In this document: positions 1-8,631 of the stretch, piece by piece
Layout of the letters: each line of letters begins with the position of its first letter
How positions within the stretch are numbered: the stretch's first letter is position 1
Source: Orbaceae bacterium lpD04
GTDB lineage: Bacteria; Pseudomonadota; Gammaproteobacteria; Enterobacterales; Orbaceae
Direction of reading: 5' to 3'
Assembly (NCBI GenBank): GCA_036251935.1
Contig: CP133967.1
Location: 2,737,488-2,801,487, forward strand
Length of the DNA stretch: 64,000 nucleotides
Program-made: the position numbers and the translations under genes
Notes under the pieces: generated by a model
Seen by the model: the letters and a program-made list of their open reading frames with translations, nothing else
Databases searched by the model: none
What the model was told of the DNA's origin: nothing

Positions 1-141
1 ATCAGCGAATGTTGATGCACAATCATTAGGCTGATAAATCAAATAAAAATAACTATCACATTGCGATGATAATGAAAGGATTTGCTGAAAAATCAATTCA
101 ACTTCCTGACCATTATCACTATTAGTTAAATTATTCATCAT
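1..141 (-). CDS. Partial gene directly downstream of vgrG, possible T6SS adaptor or effector
   Basis: Only the first 47 codons are in the window; the gene runs off the left edge. The two first codons are both ATG (141-139 and 138-136), starting 1 base after the vgrG stop codon, so it is translationally coupled to vgrG. The visible protein begins with an acidic polar stretch and contains an aromatic segment (SYFYLIYQPND, about residues 30-40). In many T6SS loci the gene directly after vgrG encodes a DUF4123 adaptor, an effector or a chaperone, and the N-terminal aromatic strand would suit DUF4123. That assignment rests on position more than on sequence. Confidence 0.55.
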   Translation of the reverse strand, partial: MMNNLTNSDNGQEVELIFQQILSLSSQCDSYFYLIYQPNDCASTFAD

Positions 142-142
142 A

Positions 143-2530
143 TTAGCTTAATTTTACACTGCCTTGTTGTAGCTTATCCGCTTCTTGTAGCGCGATATCA
201 CAACCTGACGGTAAGGAAGTATTTACCTCGATATTCGCCGGCCCCATTTTTTGCATGGCAGCCGCTTTAATCGTAACATTAGAACTAGTACCAAGCTCGA
301 TACCCGCGGCGCTAATTTTTACAAATGAGCCACCACAAATCAGGGTAATTTCTTTAGCGGCTGAAAAATCGACTTTATTCTCAACACTATCAATTTTAAT
401 ATCTTGCTTAGCCGCAATATCCATCTTGTCGTTTTGCGCTTGCACTTCAACTTTGCCTTGATTGGCAAATAACTTTATGCCGGCTTTATGGGCGAATACG
501 CCAACCGCCTCTGATGACGCTAAGGTAATGTTTTTTAGTGCGCTAATATCAGTTTGCTGCTCACTGGTTAAGCTAAGGCTGTTACTGCTTGATAACTGAA
601 TATTTTCATCACTGGTTAAGGCAATGCCGGCTGGTGCATAGGCAATAATGCCCGCCTCGGTTAGCTGTTTTAGTGCGTTTTGTAGCTGTTCTTGGCTGCT
701 CGTATCGGCTTGGTGCGCCTGTGCGGTGCTTGCCGCATTTTGTAGCGCTTTAGCAATCGATAAGGCATTTTCCAGTTGCGTGATGGCGCCTTGCATATCA
801 AGCTGCTGACCTTGGGCTTTCGGTTCGCTTTGCGCGGTTAGGTATAAGCCTTTATTCGCGCTAATTGCGCCCCATTCATCAGTCCGTAGCTCAAAGCCTT
901 CACCGCGCTGCTCTTTGTTTTGGTTAACTAAGTGACCAATATTGAGCTGAGTTTTGCCGTATTCGGTAGCAAGTTTTATATGCTCTTGGCCGCGCTTATC
1001 ATCCATACGCAGTTTATTATTGGCAGGCGTTCTAAGCACATTGCGGTGTTTGTTGGCGGTGGTGACGTGGTCAGGGTGGTTACTGTCATGTAAGCTGTGG
1101 GCAATATACGGCCTATCGGGATTGCCACCCGTGAACGCAATAGCAACCCCAGTACCATCGATTAACGGAAAGTGGAAACCGTAAGTATCACCGGCATAGG
1201 GCTTAGCAAGTCGTACCCATAAGCTCTCTTCACCACTGCGCCAGGTTTTTAAATCGAAATCAAATTTAACCCGGTAACGGCCTTGGGTGTCAATATAACC
1301 ATAGGTGTCATTATCAGGGCTCGTTACCCGTGCAGGTAGTGTGCCACTGACTTGTGGCCAAGGTAGGGGCTGTGGGCGATACGGCTTTAATACGTTGTAG
1401 GGAATGGCGGTAAATTGTATTTGATACGACTCACTGCGGTCACCGTAGGACTCGGTCGATAAGATAACAATCCCTTCACTAATGCCATTCATCGGGCTAC
1501 CGGTGACAATAATGCGTTGCCCAGGAGTTAAGTGGTAGTCATTACATTTACCGCTGATAATAATTTGGTCACTAATGTGCTGCTGATGGCGGATAGTCGC
1601 ATACCAACTGCCACTTTCAATAATACTGATATCACCTTTGCTTTTAAAGTGCTCACCATAACGGTAGTTAGTGCCTGAGGTGGTGGTCACTTTCGGCTGG
1701 CTGTTAACCAGCGAGTACATATCAGTTTGTGCCTGACGGTAGTTATCGTCTTGCACCATCACTTGACGTGGCACACTGTGACTTTGAAACTGTAAATCCC
1801 ACACACTATCACGGGCTTTATCAACCATGCCACTTGGCAAGGTGTAAGCAATGCTCCCTGCATCGTCAAAACCTTGCTCGTAATCACTGAGTACCAGCAC
1901 ATCGCAGTTGTGTTCGCTATGGCTTTCAAAGCGAAACCATATGCCAACATCGGCAAGTAACCGCTGAATAAACGCAAGGTCGCTCTCTTGCCACTGGGTA
2001 ATAAACTCGCGCGCTGGGTAGCTGTCTTTAAGCTCTAAGCGGTAATCAACGCCGGTAAAACCATGCCGGCGCAGCACCTCTTCAACCACGCTCACCACGC
2101 TTTGGTTTTGGTAAATCGCGCTGTAATGGTCGTTTGCAAACAGTGCCAGCCGTGGCTGCAAGACTACCCGATAATGGGCTTCGTCTTTATTAACCGATAA
2201 CTGACTAAACTCGGTAACAACGCCATATAAGGTGCGGTTTGTTGCCGGTTTATCAAGGGAGCTGATTTGCGTAACTTGCGGGGTAAAATTGGGGGCTAAA
2301 AAAGCCAGTGACGCAGATTGGCTGAGCGCCGAGCTAATACGAATTTGTTTATCACGGCTGGTGAAGGTGATGGCATAATGCCATGGCTGATTAAGCTGCT
2401 CATGACCTTGGATTGATAACACGGATATCGGTGATAGCATATCGGTAATACTTAAGCTATAACGATTATTACGTACGCCAGTTAATTCACTGGCGAATGT
2501 GTTTAAGGCATGACTCAGCTCTGTGGCCAT
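143..2530 (-). CDS. vgrG: Type VI secretion tip protein VgrG (TssI)
   Basis: VgrG forms the trimeric spike on the Hcp tube that is fired into target cells. The 795-residue protein shows the expected order: a gp27-like N-terminal half (base-hub fold, to about residue 370), a gp5-type OB-fold region with the typical GRYRVKFDFD and VRLAKPYAGDTYG segments (about 420-470), then a DUF2345-type repetitive needle (about 570-770). An Ala/Gln-rich, probably coiled segment lies near residues 590-630. I chose the ATG at 2530 because AGGGAG stands about 8 bases upstream; the in-frame ATG at 2551 has no such site. No extra C-terminal toxin domain is evident, so it is probably a structural VgrG that carries cargo through the gene following it. 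Confidence 0.95.
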   Translation of the reverse strand: MATELSHALNTFASELTGVRNNRYSLSITDMLSPISVLSIQGHEQLNQPWHYAITFTSRDKQIRISSALSQSASLAFLAPNFTPQVTQISSLDKPATNRTLYGVVTEFSQLSVNKDEAHYRVVLQPRLALFANDHYSAIYQNQSVVSVVEEVLRRHGFTGVDYRLELKDSYPAREFITQWQESDLAFIQRLLADVGIWFRFESHSEHNCDVLVLSDYEQGFDDAGSIAYTLPSGMVDKARDSVWDLQFQSHSVPRQVMVQDDNYRQAQTDMYSLVNSQPKVTTTSGTNYRYGEHFKSKGDISIIESGSWYATIRHQQHISDQIIISGKCNDYHLTPGQRIIVTGSPMNGISEGIVILSTESYGDRSESYQIQFTAIPYNVLKPYRPQPLPWPQVSGTLPARVTSPDNDTYGYIDTQGRYRVKFDFDLKTWRSGEESLWVRLAKPYAGDTYGFHFPLIDGTGVAIAFTGGNPDRPYIAHSLHDSNHPDHVTTANKHRNVLRTPANNKLRMDDKRGQEHIKLATEYGKTQLNIGHLVNQNKEQRGEGFELRTDEWGAISANKGLYLTAQSEPKAQGQQLDMQGAITQLENALSIAKALQNAASTAQAHQADTSSQEQLQNALKQLTEAGIIAYAPAGIALTSDENIQLSSSNSLSLTSEQQTDISALKNITLASSEAVGVFAHKAGIKLFANQGKVEVQAQNDKMDIAAKQDIKIDSVENKVDFSAAKEITLICGGSFVKISAAGIELGTSSNVTIKAAAMQKMGPANIEVNTSLPSGCDIALQEADKLQQGSVKLS

Positions 2531-2614
2531 GGTATGACTCCCTTCATCCAACTGTAGATTATTTTTATTTAATACTATATTTATAGGCTACAGTAATATA
2601 TTAACGAATTATTA

Positions 2615-5386
2615 TTATGTTTTAGCCACTTTTTTAGGCTTCTTCACTTTTGTTGTTTTAGTTGCTGATTTGACTTTATTATCACCCCACTCTAAAACAA
2701 TCCCCTCTCCTTCAATAAAATCGAGACGGAGCATTTGTTTTTGTTCATCTGATGGACGTTTTTGTAATAATAAATTCGATACAGCAGGCAAAATTTGTTG
2801 ATTTAAAATACTGTCGATATTGCGCGCACCGGTATCAGGCAGTAGGCAAGCATCAACTAGCTGCTCATATAGGGCTTCGCCGACATTAAAACTAATTTTA
2901 TAATGCTGGTTAAGCCGCTTTGCAACTTTGTTAAATTTCATCTGAACAATTTGGCGCATGGCATCTCGTGCAAGTGGCGTAAAGATCACCGTTTGGAACC
3001 TTGCAAGTAATGCTGGCTGGAAATGTTCACGAATAATTGGTCGTAGTAGCTCTTGCTGAGTTGCCGTTGGCGCATCTGGCATCTCTTCAAATAGTGCCAT
3101 TAATTGATCACTACCTAAGTTAGATGTCATTAAAATAAGGGTGTTACGAAAATCAATTTCTCGCCCTTCACCATCACGCATAAAACCACGGTCAAATACT
3201 TGGTAAAATAGGTTTAATACATCTTTATGCGCTTTTTCAACCTCATCAAGTAATACCACACTGTATGGCCGTTTACGTACCGCTTCGGTTAATACCCCGC
3301 CTTGACCATAACCGACATAACCCGGCGGAGAGCCTTTTAATTGTGATACGGTATGCGCTTCTTGATACTCTGACATGTTGATAGTCACTAACGATTGTTC
3401 ACCGCCAAATAGTGTATCAGCAAGCGCGAGTGCGCATTCTGTTTTACCGACTCCCGATGGCCCAACGAGTAAGAATACGCCCATTGGTGCATCTTCAGAG
3501 GTTAAGCCGGTTTTAGCGGCGCGTATACGCCGCGCGAGTTCGGCTAAAGCAACGTCTTGGCCAACAACTCGTGTACGTAAATCGTCTTCAATATGCAGTA
3601 AATGGCTTTGCTCATCTTTTAATAAGCTTTCAAGAGGGACACCGGTCCAGTCTGCAATAACCGTCGATACCGTTCGACTATCAACATCAAGTGATAGTAA
3701 CGGTGCATGATTTTGTAACGCATGTAACTGTTGCTGCGTGTCTTTAATTTGCTTAGTCAGCTTTTTGTCATCTTTTGCATCTTTAGCTCTAAGTTCGATC
3801 AATTTTTGTACTAAGGTTTTTTCTTGATCAAATTGCGCTTGCGCAATGACTAAGTCTTGCTCTAGCTGCGTGGTTTGAATAGCTATTTCATCAACGCGCT
3901 GCTGTAGATCATTTTCGCCAAGGCTTTGATCAGCAATCAATGCATCTTTTTCAAGTTGTAATGAGGCAATGCTTGCTTGTAGTTTGGTGATAGATTCAGG
4001 GATAGTGTCAAGTCCCATGCGAACTCGCGCAGAAGCGGTATCAAGCAGATCAACCGCTTTATCTGGCAGTTGTCTTCCACTAATATAACGCCGAGAAAGC
4101 ATTACCGCGGTTTTAACTGCTTCGTCTAAGATATGTACACCATGGTGCTTAGCATAACGGGATTTTAAGCCGCGTAACATTAAACATGCCATGTCATCAT
4201 TTGGCTCATCAACTTTAACCATCTGGAAACGGCGCTCTAATGCGGCATCTTTTTCAAAATATTGTTTATATTCAGACCAAGTCGTTGCCGCAATCGTTCT
4301 TAGTTCACCACGCGCAAGCGCCGGTTTAAGTAAGTTGGCTGCATCAGCGCCGCCCGCAGAGTTGCCAGCGCCGATAATGGTGTGCGCTTCATCGATAAAT
4401 AATAAAATTGGGGTTGGTGATTGCTGCACTGCATCAATGACATTTTTTAGTCTTTGTTCAAACTCGCCCTTAACGCCAGCGCCTGCTTGCAGTAATCCTA
4501 GGTCAAGCGTCATTATCGCCACATCTTTAAGGTTAGTTGGTATGTTACCTTCAACAATTCTTAACGCTAAACCTTCAACCAATGCAGTTTTACCAACGCC
4601 CGGTTCACCAACTAAAATAGGATTGTTTTTGCGTCTTCTTGATAATATATCGACCATTTGGCGAATTTCACTATCGCGGCCAAAAACTGGGTCAATTTTA
4701 CCCGCACGGGCTTTTTCAGTGACATCTTCGCAAAAACGACTTAATGCCGCTTGATGATGTTTTTGAGCTTGGCTGTTGTCGGTATTGTCGATATTTTCTG
4801 GCTGTTTGCTCTCGCCTTTTTTCGCTGGTGTTGATTTTACCGCTTGCTGCGCACTGTCAACAATTGCCGTACTACTTTCATAGGCTTGGGTTTGAGGATT
4901 TTCATCTGACATGTCGTCAAGCTTAACCCGTAAGCGTTTTAATGAAACCACCGATAAGCTTAGTAAAGGCCATGCATCTTGCGCTTTTAAAGTCTGTGGC
5001 GCTTCTTGTAGTGCTTGTAAAATATGCACTGAGCGAATGCGATCTTCTTGATCTTCTAATGAAGCTTTTAACCATGCTGATTGTAATAAATTAATCAGTG
5101 ATGAGGATAAACTTGGTTTTTGATTTACGGTATGAGGTAGTGAATCTAAGTAGGTTAATAATCCTTGCCAAATCTCATCCATATTAAGCTGGTAATGACG
5201 AGCAATAACGGTGATATCGCCGTTACCTTGTTCTAATAATTTTAATAACCAATGCTCTGGCGTAATTTCAATATGGGCTCTGGTTTGGCAAAGTCCTGCT
5301 GCTGCTTCTAATGCGCTAGCGCAGTATGGATTTAACCGTCTTAATAGCGTGGATGGATCGGTTATCATGATTATTTCGTTTCCCAT
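2615..5386 (-). CDS. clpV: T6SS sheath-recycling ATPase ClpV (TssH)
   Basis: ClpV is a hexameric AAA+ ATPase that disassembles contracted TssB/TssC sheaths so that subunits can be reused. The protein has a ClpN-like N-terminal domain (to about residue 160), a polar Ala/Lys/Gln-rich linker (about 165-215), a first AAA+ module with Walker A GEPGVGKT (about 258-265) and Walker B FIDEAHTIIGAG, a coiled middle region (about 450-560) and a second module with GPSGVGKT (about 641-648) and LLDEVEKAH. The Lys-rich C-terminus (KSATKTTKVKKPKK) is a tail. Length 923 residues is normal. The ATG at 5368 (starting MITDPST) is an alternative start; neither has a strong Shine-Dalgarno. A strong terminator separates it from hcp, so it may have its own promoter in 5387-5603. 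Confidence 0.96.
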   Translation of the reverse strand: MGNEIIMITDPSTLLRRLNPYCASALEAAAGLCQTRAHIEITPEHWLLKLLEQGNGDITVIARHYQLNMDEIWQGLLTYLDSLPHTVNQKPSLSSSLINLLQSAWLKASLEDQEDRIRSVHILQALQEAPQTLKAQDAWPLLSLSVVSLKRLRVKLDDMSDENPQTQAYESSTAIVDSAQQAVKSTPAKKGESKQPENIDNTDNSQAQKHHQAALSRFCEDVTEKARAGKIDPVFGRDSEIRQMVDILSRRRKNNPILVGEPGVGKTALVEGLALRIVEGNIPTNLKDVAIMTLDLGLLQAGAGVKGEFEQRLKNVIDAVQQSPTPILLFIDEAHTIIGAGNSAGGADAANLLKPALARGELRTIAATTWSEYKQYFEKDAALERRFQMVKVDEPNDDMACLMLRGLKSRYAKHHGVHILDEAVKTAVMLSRRYISGRQLPDKAVDLLDTASARVRMGLDTIPESITKLQASIASLQLEKDALIADQSLGENDLQQRVDEIAIQTTQLEQDLVIAQAQFDQEKTLVQKLIELRAKDAKDDKKLTKQIKDTQQQLHALQNHAPLLSLDVDSRTVSTVIADWTGVPLESLLKDEQSHLLHIEDDLRTRVVGQDVALAELARRIRAAKTGLTSEDAPMGVFLLVGPSGVGKTECALALADTLFGGEQSLVTINMSEYQEAHTVSQLKGSPPGYVGYGQGGVLTEAVRKRPYSVVLLDEVEKAHKDVLNLFYQVFDRGFMRDGEGREIDFRNTLILMTSNLGSDQLMALFEEMPDAPTATQQELLRPIIREHFQPALLARFQTVIFTPLARDAMRQIVQMKFNKVAKRLNQHYKISFNVGEALYEQLVDACLLPDTGARNIDSILNQQILPAVSNLLLQKRPSDEQKQMLRLDFIEGEGIVLEWGDNKVKSATKTTKVKKPKKVAKT

Positions 5387-5603
5387 TTTTTTGTTGTTTA
5401 TCTCTTTAAGCTCGGCAAATAAGGCTATTTAATGCATTGAACTTAGTGATCACCATTATTTTTTGTTTTAGTCATCTATTTTTGAGCAAGCGTTGTGCCA
5501 AAATACGATTAACCATATAACTTAACACTATGTACTTGAGCAATGACATATATCAATTAGATTGATATCGGTGGTTAGCAAGTAGATACGGTTAAATTAG
5601 ATG

Positions 5604-5636
5604 AAAATATTCTGCCGTTATCGGGCAGAATATTTT
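5604..5636 (-). terminator. Strong hairpin after hcp
   Basis: A perfect 13-bp stem (AAAATATTCTGCC paired with its complement) closes a 7-base loop and is followed on the minus strand by TTTT. It begins about 21 bases after the hcp stop codon, between hcp and clpV. It probably ends or thins out the hcp transcript, which would raise hcp over clpV. Confidence 0.8.
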
Positions 5637-5657
5637 TACTAAATCTTACATCAAAAA

Positions 5658-6146
5658 CTAGCTACGACCTTCAACCCAGCTGTCTGAGTGAATGATGTTG
5701 CCATCTTTGTAAGTCCAAGTAATTTTTTCATAACGTAGTTCAATACGCTCTAAGTGATTGTATTGTTCTTTCGTTGGATCTTTGATGTTGTGCATTTCAG
5801 GTTTAACAGAAACGATTTTTACACCTTCCATTAATGTATTGAAATACTCAATTTCTTGACCAGCGTTATCAATTTGATACCATTTGATTTCAACTGATTT
5901 TAAGTTTTGACCCGTTGTTACTGCTTTGTAAAGGTAAGGAGATGATGAATCCACTTCTTTTACAAATTGTAGTGCTTTGTGCACACGAGTACCAGTTAAT
6001 TTACCAGTGTTACCATCAGTTGGAATGTAAACTTGATGATCAAACTCAACAACTTCAACGCTTCCTTCACGGCCATCAACGGTTACTGAACCTTTGATTT
6101 CTGAACCGCCGTCATCTTTTAAAAACATATATGCTGGAACTGCCAT
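5658..6146 (-). CDS. hcp: T6SS tube protein Hcp (TssD)
   Basis: Hcp hexamers stack into the inner tube of the T6SS and can chaperone small effectors. The 162-residue protein starts MAVPAYMFLKDDGGSEIKG and carries the family's central HKALQFVKEVDSSSPYLYKAV and VEIKWYQIDNAGQEIEYFNT segments; length is standard. AAGGAG stands 8 bases before the ATG. It lies 36 bases after the OmpA-domain gene, before a strong terminator, so it can be expressed in excess of clpV and vgrG as expected for a structural repeat unit. No C-terminal extension is present, so it is a tube Hcp and not an evolved-effector Hcp. Confidence 0.97.
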   Translation of the reverse strand: MAVPAYMFLKDDGGSEIKGSVTVDGREGSVEVVEFDHQVYIPTDGNTGKLTGTRVHKALQFVKEVDSSSPYLYKAVTTGQNLKSVEIKWYQIDNAGQEIEYFNTLMEGVKIVSVKPEMHNIKDPTKEQYNHLERIELRYEKITWTYKDGNIIHSDSWVEGRS

Positions 6147-6182
6147 TGTTTTAACTCCTTATTATATTTTTAGTACTTGATT

Positions 6183-7946
6183 TTAGTTTTCATCCACCAA
6201 CTTACACGTTGATATTTGAGGAACTAAGCTTATTTCCACTCGTCGGTTTTGTGCTCGCCCTTCTGGCGTATCATTACTCGCCAACGGTTTATTTGCGCCA
6301 TACCCTTGTATCGCAAAACAGTTTTCAGGAATATTACTGGCTTTAATCATCCAGTCCCTGACGGCAGCAGCCCTATCTAATGATAGCTGCTGATTTTTAT
6401 TACTATCACCCGTAGCATCGGTGTGACCTGAAACAAGTACTAGCCATCCTTTATCACTATTTTCTTTCATATAGAGTTTTAGGGCCATTAACGCGTCAAT
6501 TAAGGTCTTCGTCGATTCTTGTTTCAATTTCATTTTACCGCTTTCAAATAATGATAGCGCATCAAACGAGAACACGGGAGGCTCGGGATCCGGTTCTGGC
6601 GGCGGTGGAGGCGGTGGTGGAGCCGGTGGTGGTGGTGGCTCAGGTACATAGCGGCTAATCGCTTGACTTAACGGTTCAAGTAAATATTGCCCATGATATA
6701 AGCCTAAGCCTAATTTTACCGGTTCACCTTGTTTAAAGTAGTTATTAAGTAAGCTTCTATCGGCTTTTAATATTGCCAATGCTTCACGTTTTTCGCTATA
6801 GCTATCCATTGCAATGAGATCGTAACTACGAATATCGTTACTAACTTGCTGCGCTAACTTAATGTTGTTTAAGTAAGATGCACCTAATGCTGCTATAAAG
6901 AATAATGCCGTGATAATAATCATATTGCAGAGTGTTTTTCTAATTGGTGAATTAGGGTAAGCAATCGGCATAAATTTTACTAATCTATCTGGTGGCGTAA
7001 CAATATGCGGCTCAATGGCTTTATCGTTAGGTAACGATAATGTCGTTATGCCTGAGAACATTCGCTCAATTAAGTTATCGCTAACTTGCCTGCCGTTAAG
7101 CGGATAAATTACGGTGCCAGTGGGTATGCATTTATTAATTGGCTGCTTAGGATCGCAAAGTACATCTAAAACATTGAGTTTGATCCAATTTTGGTATTCA
7201 TTTAGCATCGCTCTAACAGATAAACGCTGTTGCCGCTCAACCGAGTTAATGGATTTATCATTCACCCAATTATCTAGCGGCGATAAATATTCATCTAATA
7301 AATAGAGTTTTTGTGCAACAATTTGATACCAATAAGCCGGTAAAGTCGCATTATCATGGTAATGTAAATTATTAAGTCCGATATGCGCTGAAATATAGAC
7401 GGGTAATCGGTACTTTGCAACTCGGCAAGTATCAACCCATGATTGGCGAAATGCTTGTAATTTTGCCGTAAATAAGCCAGCTTTACTTTCTTCTTCTGGC
7501 GCGATAGCTAAAAATAAACCAATACGGCCAAGCATATCAGGCCAACGAGCAACGAGTGAATCAAAAACAATTGGTAGCTCAGAATGTTCTTCAACGTAGA
7601 TCCAAACCGCTTCTGATGATACAACAATATTTTGTTCAGCTAAGGTTAGATCGCTTGGGAAAAACTCCTTAGCACAATTTCCGGTCACTAAAAAGAGCGG
7701 TAGACGGTAACGTTGCCGCGCCGGTAGTAAATCCAGTTTTTGCGATAAAAAATCGATATTTTTAGTTGCCGCATTAAGTAAGCGTCGATAGCGCAGTAAA
7801 CGATAAAACAGTATGCTGGCGATCGCGATAATAACAAGCGAACCGAGTAGTTTCCAACCGATGGTTATCGGTAGAAAAATCCATAATATAATAAAGCTTA
7901 ATAAAACCGCGTATGTTATCTGTATTCGCCAAGGATAATCGTTCAT
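6183..7946 (-). CDS. T6SS-associated inner-membrane protein with C-terminal OmpA peptidoglycan-binding domain
   Basis: The gene occupies the place that an OmpA-family gene takes in Klebsiella-type T6SS loci (tssK-tssL-ompA-hcp-clpV-vgrG). The 587-residue protein has two N-terminal hydrophobic segments (about 12-28 and 31-48), a large cytoplasmic-type middle region, a third membrane segment (about 335-357), an almost pure proline linker (about 434-456) and an OmpA/MotB domain with GHTDATGD (about 502) and NRRVEI (about 562). This predicts a protein anchored in the inner membrane that reaches through the periplasm to bind peptidoglycan, which would fix the TssJLM complex to the wall, as TagL does in other systems. 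The middle part is not a standard annotated domain I can name. AAGGA precedes the ATG by 7 bases. Confidence 0.85.
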   Translation of the reverse strand: MNDYPWRIQITYAVLLSFIILWIFLPITIGWKLLGSLVIIAIASILFYRLLRYRRLLNAATKNIDFLSQKLDLLPARQRYRLPLFLVTGNCAKEFFPSDLTLAEQNIVVSSEAVWIYVEEHSELPIVFDSLVARWPDMLGRIGLFLAIAPEEESKAGLFTAKLQAFRQSWVDTCRVAKYRLPVYISAHIGLNNLHYHDNATLPAYWYQIVAQKLYLLDEYLSPLDNWVNDKSINSVERQQRLSVRAMLNEYQNWIKLNVLDVLCDPKQPINKCIPTGTVIYPLNGRQVSDNLIERMFSGITTLSLPNDKAIEPHIVTPPDRLVKFMPIAYPNSPIRKTLCNMIIITALFFIAALGASYLNNIKLAQQVSNDIRSYDLIAMDSYSEKREALAILKADRSLLNNYFKQGEPVKLGLGLYHGQYLLEPLSQAISRYVPEPPPPPAPPPPPPPPEPDPEPPVFSFDALSLFESGKMKLKQESTKTLIDALMALKLYMKENSDKGWLVLVSGHTDATGDSNKNQQLSLDRAAAVRDWMIKASNIPENCFAIQGYGANKPLASNDTPEGRAQNRRVEISLVPQISTCKLVDEN

Positions 7947-7955
7947 TATCAGTCC

Positions 7956-8621
7956 TTATTGAATTAGCGGCGCTAAAAGTGCGTTTAATTTATGGTCTAA
8001 AAAGAAGTAAAGCCCAACAGCTATCACAACCGATGCCAAAGTGCACAAAATGAGTGCTGATTTTCGGCCAAAATAACGGTAGCTTTTGGTTTGCTCTATA
8101 ATCGGATGTGATTCGTCTAGCTCATTAGCCTTTAATGATTCTCGTAAGGCGATAATAAGATGCTCTCGTTCCATTTGAGGTTGGCCTAGGTAACAACCTT
8201 GGAAACCCATACCTAGCACGCGATCAAAACAATTTAATACGAGATATTCTTTTTTATCAGCGCGTAAGCGAGTACGAATTTTTTCGAATAAATCATAACC
8301 AGCATTGTGTGTATTAAAAAAGACAACTTGTAAAGGTGCACCAAGCCATTCGTCATAATCCCGTGGTTTGTTGCTATCTTTACTACAAAGTAAAACCACT
8401 TCATCAAGTAGTGCACACTGTGCGTAGCTGATATCATCAATAATATCTTGACTATATTGAGCTTGTTGTAGGTGTTCACGTAGCGTTGTAACTTGCTGTT
8501 TACATTGTTTGTAGAGTTTACTGACCGACGGAATATCAGCGCCTTCTCTAAGTTCTACAACCGTGAGTATGGTATCTCTTAATAATTGATCAATTGTTAT
8601 ATTTTTTTGTTCTATACTCAT
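7956..8621 (-). CDS. tssL: T6SS membrane-complex protein TssL (DotU family)
   Basis: TssL is the inner-membrane partner of TssM and TssJ and docks the baseplate. The 221-residue protein has the DotU cytoplasmic helical domain (residues such as YAQCALLDEVVL and the NAGYDLFEKIRTRLRADKKEYLVLNCFDRVLGMGFQG region) followed by one C-terminal membrane helix (about 187-207). The start at 8621 is preferred because AAGG lies 8-9 bases upstream and it falls just after the tssK stop codon; a longer reading frame to 8651 would overlap tssK. It lacks the OmpA extension that some TssL proteins carry; that function is supplied by the adjacent gene. Confidence 0.95.
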   Translation of the reverse strand: MSIEQKNITIDQLLRDTILTVVELREGADIPSVSKLYKQCKQQVTTLREHLQQAQYSQDIIDDISYAQCALLDEVVLLCSKDSNKPRDYDEWLGAPLQVVFFNTHNAGYDLFEKIRTRLRADKKEYLVLNCFDRVLGMGFQGCYLGQPQMEREHLIIALRESLKANELDESHPIIEQTKSYRYFGRKSALILCTLASVVIAVGLYFFLDHKLNALLAPLIQ

Positions 8622-8631
8622 TTTTTTAACC

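Noticed and set aside
4191..4754. 187-codon frame antisense to clpV
   Set aside because: It is a mirror of a strongly conserved coding region, with no start signal.
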